Assembly (NCBI GenBank): GCA_000434935.1
Contig: FR882199.1
Span: forward strand, 18,562 to 33,796
From: Bacteroides sp. CAG:709
Lineage (GTDB): Bacteria > Bacteroidota > Bacteroidia > Bacteroidales > UBA932
Direction: 5' to 3'
DNA: 15,235 nt
Both the position numbers and the translations under genes were made by a program. Below, in pieces: positions 1 to 7,094 of the stretch. The notes beneath the pieces were generated by a model. The model worked only from the letters and a program-made list of their open reading frames with translations. It did not search any database and was not told the DNA's origin. Numbering within the stretch: the first letter of the stretch is position 1; each line of letters starts with the position of its first letter.

Positions 1-216
1 AACTCCCCCCGATATTGGCCTGTTACCGTCGGCTGCCCTGAAATGACCGTGAAGCCGCAGCCTGGGAAATCCAGAACTCCTGTTTCAATGTCGGCCCGCA
101 ATCTTTACAATGCCCCTGTCCGTTTCTATGCAGGTTCTGCGAAAGGAAACCTCAATCTGGGCACAGCATTCATGATCCAGGGCGGCAAATTATCATATAA
201 AATCAACCAGCAATAA
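1..216 (+). CDS. C-terminal end of an unidentified upstream protein (partial)
   Basis: Frame 1 is open from the window edge to the TAA stop at 214-216 and encodes the last 71 residues of a protein whose start lies outside the window. The tail contains WPVTVGCPEM near its start and ends in GGKLSYKINQQ. Polar and aromatic residues alternate, as in a beta-rich secreted or surface domain. I do not recognise a family. The next gene starts 14 bp after the stop with no terminator between, so this gene is probably co-transcribed with the BACON lipoproteins that follow. The reading frame is supported by good codon use and the tight spacing. The function is unknown. Confidence 0.6.
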   Translation, partial: NSPRYWPVTVGCPEMTVKPQPGKSRTPVSMSARNLYNAPVRFYAGSAKGNLNLGTAFMIQGGKLSYKINQQ

Positions 217-230
217 TAATTCATCAGCGT

Positions 231-1466
231 ATGAGAAAAACTATAAACGTACTAGCAATGCTTTTCGCCTTCTTCTTGATGGCGGGATGCTCTGAAAGTG
301 AACCCGAAGTGGTTCCTCAAGCCTTTATGTCTGCTGACCGGCTGATTTTCGACCAGACCGCGTCAGAGAAGCCGGTTACCGTGACCATTGTGGGTGAACT
401 GGCTGTTTCATCTGTCGAAAGTTCTGCCGAAGATTGGTGTACCGCTGAGATGTCGGCAGATGCGATTGTAGTCAAAGTGACTGCCAATGACACGGAAGAA
501 TACCGTTCTGCCGATGTGGTGGTGAAGTTCGACTCCGAGGCCGTGCTTCCTATGACCATCAAGGTGGCGCAGGAATCCGGAGAAGTGCCTTATCTGAAAA
601 CCACGGCTTCCGAGTCCTTCGAATTCGGCTGCCGGGGCGGCGAATACAAGTTCTCTGTCTCCTCATCCGCTGAGTGGAAGGCTGAACTTGTGGACTGCAG
701 CTGGGCGACAATCTCTTCCGATGCTTCTTCCGTTACCATCGAAGCGCCTGAAAATAACGGAAATGAAGTCCTTTCCGGCAAGGTGAAGGTTACCTCCGGC
801 GAGATTGCTCTCGAATATGCGTTCTCGCAGGCCACTCTTGCGTCAGACAAATATCTTGCGCTGCTCGGCGAGTATGACATCTATGCCGAAAAGTGGTATG
901 AGGTAACCAGATATAATTCTTACTCGCAGAAAGGATTGTGCGGCGCGCTTGGCAAGAGCGGCACTTTGAGGGAACTCTGCACGTCACCTGCAAGTGCGCT
1001 GTTCACTACGACGGCGACATTGACCGAAGACAAATACGGGGTCTCATATTATCTGGAGGGCTGTTTCCTTCAGGGGCAGAAGATGCCGGTGAACCTGAAC
1101 AAGGAGACCGGCAAACTGGAGATTCCTACCCTGTGGAATACCGGAACAGCACTCATTTATTATAGTAGATATAGTCCTCCGGAGGACATGCCTTGCTTCC
1201 TCGTTAATTTTACCATCAATTCATCCGATGTGTCGATGAAATACAACCAGTATGCTGCCGGTGTAATAACGGCTTCTGTATCAGAGGACTGCAACACGAT
1301 TACAATCGACACCTCCAAGGAACAGAAAGACGGCGAAGTCGAAGGCTCGGGCCTGACTCTGGTCTATATGAACATGGGCATCTCTTCTCCGGTGCTTACG
1401 CCTTTCGAGAAGATCTACATGCCGTATGGCAATGCTGTCGAACTACGCAGAAAAACGGATGAATAA
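231..1466 (+). CDS. BACON-domain surface lipoprotein with an unrecognised beta-rich C-terminal domain
   Basis: A 411-aa predicted lipoprotein. Residues 1-19 form a signal peptide ending in LMAG before the lipid-accepting Cys20. The following SESEPE is acidic, resembling the Bacteroidota lipoprotein surface-export signal, so display on the outer face of the outer membrane is likely. Two tandem BACON-like modules follow, at about residues 30-116 (ending KVAQESGE) and 119-202 (ending AFSQATLAS), each with the typical Trp and closing beta strand. The rest, about 205-411, begins LLGEYDIYAEKWYE and is rich in Tyr, Thr and Ser. It looks like a compact beta domain, but I cannot name it. BACON modules are usually stalks or mucin/glycan-binding spacers, so a binding role is inferred. 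No Shine-Dalgarno sequence precedes the ATG, as expected in this phylum. Confidence 0.88.
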   Translation: MRKTINVLAMLFAFFLMAGCSESEPEVVPQAFMSADRLIFDQTASEKPVTVTIVGELAVSSVESSAEDWCTAEMSADAIVVKVTANDTEEYRSADVVVKFDSEAVLPMTIKVAQESGEVPYLKTTASESFEFGCRGGEYKFSVSSSAEWKAELVDCSWATISSDASSVTIEAPENNGNEVLSGKVKVTSGEIALEYAFSQATLASDKYLALLGEYDIYAEKWYEVTRYNSYSQKGLCGALGKSGTLRELCTSPASALFTTTATLTEDKYGVSYYLEGCFLQGQKMPVNLNKETGKLEIPTLWNTGTALIYYSRYSPPEDMPCFLVNFTINSSDVSMKYNQYAAGVITASVSEDCNTITIDTSKEQKDGEVEGSGLTLVYMNMGISSPVLTPFEKIYMPYGNAVELRRKTDE

Positions 1467-1484
1467 CAATTAAACCAGAAGAAT

Positions 1485-4400
1485 ATGAAAAAATTACCAT
1501 ATATGTTCATTGCCGCACTGATGGCATTTGCTTCATGCGGGAATGAGGAAAATAACGAACCGGAAAAGCCGGCTCCATCGCGCGATTCGCGTCTGGAAGT
1601 CGTTTCCGACAATGGGCTTTTTGTCCCGGCTGAAGACGGAACTTCAGCATCATTGAACTTCAAGAACGCCGGCGGCGAAGTCGTCGTCTCTGTGTCCACC
1701 AACATGGAGAACTGGACATACGACATATCTGACGATTCATGGCTGGACGTGACTGCCGACAAACATTATATCACATTGTCCGCAGGACAGAACGAGTCCG
1801 CCGAGTCCCGCAAATCGGCGATAACCGTGACGGCTTCTGACAACAACGACAACAGCATCAATTATGTCATCAATGTCTCCCAGAATTATGCCGGCCAGCC
1901 CGAAATTACGGTGGGCTCCAATGCGGTTCGTTTCCCTGCTTACGGCGAACTTTCTTCCGAAGTGGTCGTGGAAACCAATCAGGATGACCTGGATTTCGAC
2001 TGCACATGCCAGTGGCTGCTGGTCGAGAAGACAGACAACGGCCTGAAACTGACCGTGGACCCGAATGCGGCTACGGACCAGCGTGCCGTCGATTTGCAGC
2101 TGAAGGCAGGTGCCGGGAAAGATGCCGCTTCGGATGTCATCCGCATCAGCCAGGACGGCAAGGCCTATCTTGATTTGTCTTCTTATATGGCCAATGCATC
2201 CCCTGTCGGCGGTTCGAAGGAAATCACTTATGTGTCCAATCCGGAACTCGGCATCACCTTCACCAAGGGTGGCGACGATACATGGTACGATTTCGTGGAA
2301 GACAAGGAGAATCATACCGTCAAGGTGAATCTGACGGCTTCCGACGGCAAGCAGCGTGAGGGTTGTATCAATGTTCTTGTCGGCGAAAAGGAAAACACGA
2401 CGGCAGCCAAGCTGCGTGTCCTCCAGATCGGCGATGATACCGAGTCCCTGATTTTCGAGGTGAGGATCAATTATGATGATTACACCTTCAAGAACGGCGG
2501 TGTCTATAAGACGAGCGCTGGCGATCTGGATGTCACCATCGACTGGGGTGACGGCTCCGAGCCGGAGCATTATGTCAATGTCCAGCCGTCGCACAAATAT
2601 GCGAAAGCCGGAAAATATACTGTCGAGACCAAGGGAACCGCACCTTTATATTGTCTGACCGATATTGCTGGTGATTATTACAATGTCTCTGACGGCATCA
2701 AGCATGTGAATTTCCTGAACATCATTTCCTGGGGAAAACTCGGGGTGAAAGACGTCAAGAATGTCTGCCAGACAGATGAGGAACTGGAATCCATCCCTGA
2801 CGACGTGTGCGGTACGTTTGCGGAGATTACCGATTTTACCGATATGTTCGTCAACTGCTACAGCCTCAAGGCGATTCCTGAAAACTTGTTCAAATATGCG
2901 GTGAAAGCCCAAAAGTTCTACACTACTTTCGGATATAATGCTTCCCTGAAGTCTATTCCTGAGAACCTGTTTGTGAATTGTATTGAAGCCACTAATTTCG
3001 GACAATGCTTTTATGGCGCCGGTACCGGCAGCGCTGTTCTTCAGGGAAATGGCAACTCTCATGCGAAAGTGCTCAAGCCGTTTGTTTCGAAGGGCAACAG
3101 GATAGAAATTCCGGAAGGTCTTTTCCGTAACAATACCAAGGCTACGAATTTCACACAGACATTCAGGGACATGAATATCGCCACCGTGCCGGAGAATCTG
3201 TTCGCCAACAATGCTGAGGTCACTTCATTCAACGGATTGTTTACCGGATGTACTGAACTTGAAACTGTTCCGGCAGACCTGTTCAAAAACAACCAGAAGG
3301 TAAAGGATTTCAAGTGGCTGTTCTATGCTACGGATGTGAAGAGTCTTCCTGTAGGCCTGTTCAAACATTGTCCTGCCGGATTTGCCATCCAGATCAACCA
3401 GATGTTCCAGAATGCCATAATTGAAGATTTCCCGGAGGGCTTCTTCGAGGGACTTGATGGTGTTACATCTCTTTCCGAAGTGTTCGAGAGCGCCGTCTTC
3501 ATGAAGCCGTTGAGAGGGGGGATTTTCAAAGGAATGAAAAAGGTGAACTCTCTTTTACAGACTTTTTACGGAATAAATGTCACTGAACTTCCGGAGGATC
3601 TTTTCGAAGGCCTGGGGACTGATGCGACAAAAATCGAAATGTCAAAAACTTTCTTTGGCTGTAAGCAACTTGCATCTGTTCCGGCTGGACTTTTTGACCC
3701 GGTAGCGACTAAACTGACATCGCTTAATGCTTGTTTCCAGAATTGCACGGTTCTAAAGTCCATTCCAGAAGGATTCGGAAACTCGTTGACGGCTCTGACG
3801 AATGCTGGCAATACGTTCTATGGTTGTGAGGCTCTGGAGACATTGCCGTCCGAAATGTTCAAAGGTGCTGCCGCCAAGTTGAGCAATCTGTCATCAATGT
3901 TCTGGGGGTGTACGTCTCTCAAATCCGTTCCTGACGGACTGTTCGGATTCATTACTGTGAGGAATGCCAACTTTCTCAACTGCTTTAACGCATGTACGTC
4001 ATTGAAGTCAGTCGGTGCTGATGTGTTCCCTTCCACGGTGTCCACTACAGGATTGAACAGCACATTCAGTGGATGCACGTCGCTTACCGACATTTCCGGA
4101 AATGTTTTCTCGAAATGCGCGAATGTCACTACATTGATGCGTACATTCTACGGCTGCACGGCCTTGGAAACATTGCCTTCAGACCTGTTTGCAGGTATGG
4201 CGAAGCTGGCCACTTTCGATCAGACATTCTCCGGCTGTACCGGTCTGGAATCCATTCCGGAGGGTTTGTTCGCCAAGAATACTGTTGCGAACAAGTTCCA
4301 GAAGGTGTTCTATGGCTGCACATCTCTTAAAGCCATCCCGGCCGGTCTGTTTGCAAACAACAAGAGCGCCAGGGATTTCAACAACATGTTTTATAAGTGT

Positions 4401-4910
4401 ACATCCCTGACCAGTGTTCCGGAAGGTCTGTTCAAGGCTTGTACTGCAGCCCAGACGTTCAGTTATTTGTTTGTGGACTGTACGGGTATCAAGACAATCC
4501 CTGCCGATTTGTTCATCAACAACAAGTCCGCATGTTATTTCATCCAGACATTCGCCGGATGTTCATCTCTCCAGGAAATTCCTGAAGGCTTGTTCGATTC
4601 CGTGCCGTCTGCATCTACAGCCGCCACATTCAAGGAGTGCTTCATCGCATGTACGTCGCTCAAGACGATTCCGGCAGCATTGTTCGACAAGGCTTTGAAG
4701 GCATCCAAATTCGATTATGCTTTCGCAGGCTGTACCGGTCTGACGGGAGAATCGCCTTATACGATGTATAACGGAAACAAGATTCACCTTTACGAGCGCA
4801 AGAAGCTCTATAATCTCGGCGGTTTCAATAACCGGATCACCGGAACGAAATGCTTCTATAACTGTACCGGACTCTCTGATTACGAGGATATTACGACTGA
4901 CTGGAAATAA
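1485..4910 (+). CDS. Large BACON / PKD-like / BspA-type leucine-rich-repeat surface lipoprotein
   Basis: A 1141-aa predicted lipoprotein. The signal peptide ends AFAS before Cys18, and GNEENNEPEK after it is acidic, suggesting surface display. Three BACON-like modules lie at about residues 36-133, 138-224 and 227-314. A PKD-like module (about 320-385) carries the hallmark DWGDGS at 353-358 and a HKYAKAGKYTV strand. From about residue 433 to 1127 there are about 24 repeats of 26-27 residues with the pattern F-x-x-C-T-x-L-x-x-I-P-x-x-L-F, related to the DUF285/BspA leucine-rich repeats. The end, with CFYNCTGLSDY and a final DWK, matches the cap common in such Bacteroidales proteins. Family members are generally surface binding or adhesion proteins. 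The ligand here is unknown. The gene sits 18 bp after the previous stop and 12 bp before the next ATG, so it is mid-operon. Confidence 0.9.
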   Translation: MKKLPYMFIAALMAFASCGNEENNEPEKPAPSRDSRLEVVSDNGLFVPAEDGTSASLNFKNAGGEVVVSVSTNMENWTYDISDDSWLDVTADKHYITLSAGQNESAESRKSAITVTASDNNDNSINYVINVSQNYAGQPEITVGSNAVRFPAYGELSSEVVVETNQDDLDFDCTCQWLLVEKTDNGLKLTVDPNAATDQRAVDLQLKAGAGKDAASDVIRISQDGKAYLDLSSYMANASPVGGSKEITYVSNPELGITFTKGGDDTWYDFVEDKENHTVKVNLTASDGKQREGCINVLVGEKENTTAAKLRVLQIGDDTESLIFEVRINYDDYTFKNGGVYKTSAGDLDVTIDWGDGSEPEHYVNVQPSHKYAKAGKYTVETKGTAPLYCLTDIAGDYYNVSDGIKHVNFLNIISWGKLGVKDVKNVCQTDEELESIPDDVCGTFAEITDFTDMFVNCYSLKAIPENLFKYAVKAQKFYTTFGYNASLKSIPENLFVNCIEATNFGQCFYGAGTGSAVLQGNGNSHAKVLKPFVSKGNRIEIPEGLFRNNTKATNFTQTFRDMNIATVPENLFANNAEVTSFNGLFTGCTELETVPADLFKNNQKVKDFKWLFYATDVKSLPVGLFKHCPAGFAIQINQMFQNAIIEDFPEGFFEGLDGVTSLSEVFESAVFMKPLRGGIFKGMKKVNSLLQTFYGINVTELPEDLFEGLGTDATKIEMSKTFFGCKQLASVPAGLFDPVATKLTSLNACFQNCTVLKSIPEGFGNSLTALTNAGNTFYGCEALETLPSEMFKGAAAKLSNLSSMFWGCTSLKSVPDGLFGFITVRNANFLNCFNACTSLKSVGADVFPSTVSTTGLNSTFSGCTSLTDISGNVFSKCANVTTLMRTFYGCTALETLPSDLFAGMAKLATFDQTFSGCTGLESIPEGLFAKNTVANKFQKVFYGCTSLKAIPAGLFANNKSARDFNNMFYKCTSLTSVPEGLFKACTAAQTFSYLFVDCTGIKTIPADLFINNKSACYFIQTFAGCSSLQEIPEGLFDSVPSASTAATFKECFIACTSLKTIPAALFDKALKASKFDYAFAGCTGLTGESPYTMYNGNKIHLYERKKLYNLGGFNNRITGTKCFYNCTGLSDYEDITTDWK
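2781..4865 (+). repeat. Protein-level tandem leucine-rich-repeat array (about 24 units of about 78 bp)
   Basis: Within the 1141-aa lipoprotein, residues 433-1127 form about 24 imperfect repeats. The core of each is LxxIPxxLF followed, after about 9 residues, by xFxxxFxxCT. The last dozen units are the most regular and mostly keep a Cys-Thr or Cys-Ser at the same place. Units 4 and 6-9 have lost the Cys and vary more. Unit 3 is followed by a roughly 25-residue insertion (514-538, bases 3024-3098) rich in Gly, Asn and Lys. The units differ clearly at DNA level, so the array looks old rather than recently expanded. Confidence 0.85.
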
Positions 4911-4922
4911 ACAACTTGACTG

Positions 4923-6602
4923 ATGATGATTATGAAAATATATGACAATGTCCTTATGAAAGGACTCTATATGATGGCGACGGCGGCATTGGCATTGACC
5001 TTTGCCGGTTGCTCGAAGAACGATGAGCCGGAGGATGAACTGAAGCCCGAGGTTCATGTGGGCAAGGTCGAGGTTTCGTCTTCGCAGGTGGTTTTTCCTG
5101 TGGACGGCGGGTCGAAGACCATTGCGGTAGCTACGAATGCGGAGTGGCATCTGGACTGTGACTATACATGGATGAGCTTCGATGCGGACCTGAATTCCGG
5201 TACCGTGACCATCAGTGCGGAAAAGAATACTACCGGCGCGGACCGCTATGGTGTGATTTCCGTGATTTGTGGTGACGAAGGCTATACTGACAGCCGCGAC
5301 ATCCGCGTCATGCAGACTTATGAACCGGAAGACCTTGTAAAAGACGGAGTTACGGCGAACTGCTATATCGCCCATACGAAGGCTTCCTACCGTTTCCCTG
5401 CCAAGGTGAAAGGAAACGGAGCAGGTGACGGCAATTCCAAATATATTGCTGCCGAGGGGCTTGAAATCAAGAATGCCGCTTTTGCCGAGCTTGTCTGGGA
5501 GGCTGTCCCGGACGGAGACAAGACCAGAAGCACATACGTCATTGACGGCGAGCCGATGTATGACGGCGAGAATGTTTATTTCTCCACAGGCAAGGCCGCC
5601 GGCAATGCCGTTGTCGCAGTGTGTGCTGCGGACGGCACCATCCTCTGGAGCTGGCATATCTGGGTTACGGATGATGGAATCACGACCAAGACTGACAAGA
5701 ACGGCCTGGTATGGATGGACAGGAATCTAGGCGCGCTCAGTGTCAAGCCTTCTGACGCGGTGAATACCAGAGGCTTGTTCTACCAATGGGGCAGAAAGGA
5801 TCCGTTCCTTCCATCTGCTGCCGAGTTCGTCGACATACCGACCATTTATTACGCGGACGACGATGCTACCGCAAATGCAAAGTACGCCGAGCAGGTAAAG
5901 CTCCGCCCGTCGGCCAATGTCGCCAATCAGCAGAAAGGCGATGGCGTAAGGAGAACCAATGCAGAGAAGGCCGTAGTCGCATATTCCGCTCCTGGCAATG
6001 CGGTTTACGCCGTACAGCATCCGGAAACTTTCCTTACCATCCATCCTGTTTATTCCGGCGGCATCAAGTGTGACTGGTATATCATGAGTCCTGACAATTC
6101 CGAGGAAACGGATGACCAGACCGAGTCCAACCTTTGGGGAAACACTTCTTCTGATGTGAAATACAAGAGCATCTTCGACCCATGTCCTGCCGGCTATGTC
6201 GTACCTAAGGGCAATGCTTTCGCGACATTGGGTGGAACAGACAAATTCACTAGGGTCGATGTGGTCCTGGATGAAAGTGGAAATGAGACTGGCGAGAAGC
6301 CGTGGGAAGAAGACGAGGACGGCTACGGCTGGTACTGGAAGAATTGTGACAATGCTTATTTCCCTAAAGCCGGTATGCTCAGCCTTTTCGGTGCTCCGCA
6401 ATATACCTGTGAAGATGTTTATTATTGGTCTGCCGACCCGCTGCCGAAGGCTCTCAATGAAGGCTGGGGACGTTCATGCTGCCTGTTCAATTCATTGGAA
6501 AGACTGTTCTTCGGCGTTTACTATGCTGGAAGTGCCCTCACGGATCCGTCAGGTCTGGGCGCACGTGGAACCGGCGCAAGCGTACGGTGTGTAAAAGAAT
6601 GA
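4923..6602 (+). CDS. BACON plus FISUMP-domain surface lipoprotein
   Basis: A 559-aa predicted lipoprotein with lipobox FAG before Cys30 and an acidic SKNDEPEDE stretch after it, suggesting export to the cell surface. A BACON-like module spans about residues 46-133 (ending RVMQTYEPED). A middle beta region runs from about 134 to 250 and contains WSWHIWVTD. The C-terminal part (about 258-559) has the hallmarks of the FISUMP family (Fibrobacter succinogenes major paralogous domain): GLVWMDRNLGA, LFYQWGRKDPF, DPCPAGYVVP, and the terminal GASVRCVKE. FISUMP proteins are abundant surface proteins of unclear biochemical role. The start is ambiguous: ATGs at 4923, 4926, 4932 and 4956 are in frame without a Shine-Dalgarno sequence. 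The one at 4956 would give a compact 18-residue signal peptide. This is the last gene before a 492-bp non-coding gap and probably ends its operon. Confidence 0.88.
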   Translation: MMIMKIYDNVLMKGLYMMATAALALTFAGCSKNDEPEDELKPEVHVGKVEVSSSQVVFPVDGGSKTIAVATNAEWHLDCDYTWMSFDADLNSGTVTISAEKNTTGADRYGVISVICGDEGYTDSRDIRVMQTYEPEDLVKDGVTANCYIAHTKASYRFPAKVKGNGAGDGNSKYIAAEGLEIKNAAFAELVWEAVPDGDKTRSTYVIDGEPMYDGENVYFSTGKAAGNAVVAVCAADGTILWSWHIWVTDDGITTKTDKNGLVWMDRNLGALSVKPSDAVNTRGLFYQWGRKDPFLPSAAEFVDIPTIYYADDDATANAKYAEQVKLRPSANVANQQKGDGVRRTNAEKAVVAYSAPGNAVYAVQHPETFLTIHPVYSGGIKCDWYIMSPDNSEETDDQTESNLWGNTSSDVKYKSIFDPCPAGYVVPKGNAFATLGGTDKFTRVDVVLDESGNETGEKPWEEDEDGYGWYWKNCDNAYFPKAGMLSLFGAPQYTCEDVYYWSADPLPKALNEGWGRSCCLFNSLERLFFGVYYAGSALTDPSGLGARGTGASVRCVKE

Positions 6603-6780
6603 CTTACGAGTGCTTTTAACTTATAATCTTTAATCTTTTCGCGTGTTTATGTTATAAATCGCATTAAAAATAGCTGTGACTGCTAAATAATTAGCGATAA
6701 TTAAATCTTTTTAGTTTTTGCTTATATATTAATTACTAAAGAGATACGATGTTAAAAAAATGTAATTTTTTCGATTAAAG
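6603..6780. other. AT-rich non-coding stretch after the first operon
   Basis: No plausible coding frame is present on either strand, and base composition drops sharply in GC compared with the flanking genes. It holds a short hairpin, GCTAA-ATAA-TTAGC, at 6682-6695, a TAATTA-gcga-TAATTA dyad at 6688-6703, and a longer A/T dyad at 6755-6771. None has a strong GC stem plus T-run, so none is a convincing terminator for the upstream genes. The clear terminator lies further on, at 6915-6949. Confidence 0.55.
6755..6771. promoter_or_regulatory. A/T dyad, possible operator or upstream promoter element
   Basis: The sequence AAAAAAT-GTA-ATTTTTT is a perfect inverted repeat with 7-bp arms and a 3-bp centre. 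It lies 9 bp upstream of a candidate -33 box at 6781. A very similar dyad lies at 7013-7027, next to the strong promoter of the susC-like gene. The symmetry is directly visible. A regulatory role is inference, because A/T dyads also arise by chance in AT-rich gaps. Confidence 0.25.
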
Positions 6781-6811
6781 ATTGTAAGTTTCGAAAAAAC
6801 TTCTTATCTTG
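6781..6811 (+). promoter_or_regulatory. Candidate Bacteroidetes-type promoter for a small RNA or leader
   Basis: ATTG at 6781-6784 is one mismatch from the -33 consensus TTTG. After a 20-bp spacer, TATCTTG at 6805-6811 partly matches the -7 consensus TAnnTTTG. The spacing fits the 19-21 bp usual in Bacteroides. The match is moderate, and the main support is the strong terminator about 105 bp downstream with no open reading frame between. Confidence 0.3.
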
Positions 6812-6817
6812 CTCGTC

Positions 6818-6949
6818 GGAATCAGGATAAGCGTTTTTTAGTTAGTTTTTTACGCGCTTTCACTGGTTTGTACCTATTGTTTTAACATAGATATATTAGA
6901 ATTTCTAACCTGGGCTACCGCAACATCGTGAGATGCAGCGGTAGTTTTT
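6818..6949 (+). ncRNA. Candidate small RNA or long 3'-UTR ending at an intrinsic terminator
   Basis: About 130 bases lie between a moderate promoter match (6781-6811) and a convincing intrinsic terminator (6915-6949), with no coding potential on either strand. Inside are a 5-bp AAGCG/CGCTT pairing around a T-rich loop (about 6828-6861) and the dyad TTAGAA-T-TTCTAA (6896-6908) just before the terminator stem. This may be an independent small RNA upstream of the SusC/SusD operon, a type of arrangement known in Bacteroides. It may instead be only the 3' end of the preceding operon's transcript. I recognise no known RNA family. Confidence 0.28.
6915..6949 (+). terminator. Rho-independent terminator
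   Basis: CTACCGC at 6915-6921 pairs perfectly with GCGGTAG at 6938-6944. An inner CATC/GATG pair (6924-6927 with 6932-6935) closes a GTGA loop, and five T follow the outer stem directly (6945-6949). This is the only GC-rich hairpin plus T-run in the gap. It separates the first lipoprotein operon from the SusC/SusD operon and lies about 310 bp after the last upstream stop codon, unusually far for a simple operon end. Confidence 0.8.
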
Positions 6950-7012
6950 ATTGTGCACTTTCCTAAAAGGCTAATTCAATAAAAATCAGCGATATAAACC
7001 GTTGTAGTAGAA

Positions 7013-7027
7013 AAAAATCATATTTTT
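7013..7027. promoter_or_regulatory. A/T dyad just upstream of the susC-like promoter
   Basis: AAAAAT-CAT-ATTTTT is an inverted repeat with 6-bp arms and a 3-bp centre, ending 2 bp before the -33 box at 7030. It resembles the dyad at 6755-6771 in both sequence and layout. It could bind a regulator or bend DNA as an UP-like element. That is inference from symmetry and position only. Confidence 0.28.
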
Positions 7028-7029
7028 CC

Positions 7030-7060
7030 TTGGTTCATGTTTTTTTTCGCCCTATATTTG
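7030..7060 (+). promoter_or_regulatory. Bacteroidetes-type promoter of the SusC/SusD operon
   Basis: TTGG at 7030-7033 (one mismatch to TTTG) is followed, after exactly 19 bp, by TATATTTG at 7053-7060, a full match to the -7 consensus TAnnTTTG recognised by the primary sigma factor of Bacteroides. Transcription would start near 7066-7068, giving a leader of about 28 bases before the ATG at 7095, too short for a riboswitch. The spacer holds a run of eight T (7040-7047). Confidence 0.75.
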
Positions 7061-7094
7061 CGCCCAATTTGAATCAATAACATATTCACGCAAC

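Noticed and set aside
1737..2594. A 285-codon minus-strand open frame opposite the BACON modules
   Set aside because: It lies entirely within a confident + strand gene and shows no recognisable domain or start context.
2781..4865. Regular DNA repeats that could suggest a CRISPR array or satellite
   Set aside because: The periodicity is at protein level (26-27 residues, leucine-rich repeats), units are diverged at DNA level and there are no identical direct repeats with unique spacers.
4563..5657. A 364-codon open frame on the minus strand spanning the end of the leucine-rich-repeat gene and half of the FISUMP gene
   Set aside because: It overlaps two well-supported genes, has no signal, domain or plausible promoter, and its Arg/His/Ile-rich composition is that of an antisense shadow of GC-biased codons.
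6682..6703. Short hairpin GCTAA-ATAA-TTAGC as the terminator of the first operon
   Set aside because: The 5-bp AT-rich stem is too weak and the following T-run is not directly adjacent; the hairpin at 6915-6949 is far stronger.
6867..6899. Another promoter-like pair, TTTG at 6867-6870 and TATATTAG at 6892-6899 with a 21-bp spacer
   Set aside because: Transcription would start around 6906, directly at the terminator stem, giving no useful transcript. A leader-attenuation role is possible but unsupported.
6603..7094. Invertible promoter or recombinase site in the gap, as in other Bacteroidales phase-variable loci
   Set aside because: I looked for long inverted repeats flanking the promoter and saw only short A/T dyads of 6-7 bp; no recombinase gene is in the window.
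7066..7094. Riboswitch in the susC leader
   Set aside because: The predicted leader is only about 28 bases, too short for a known riboswitch.
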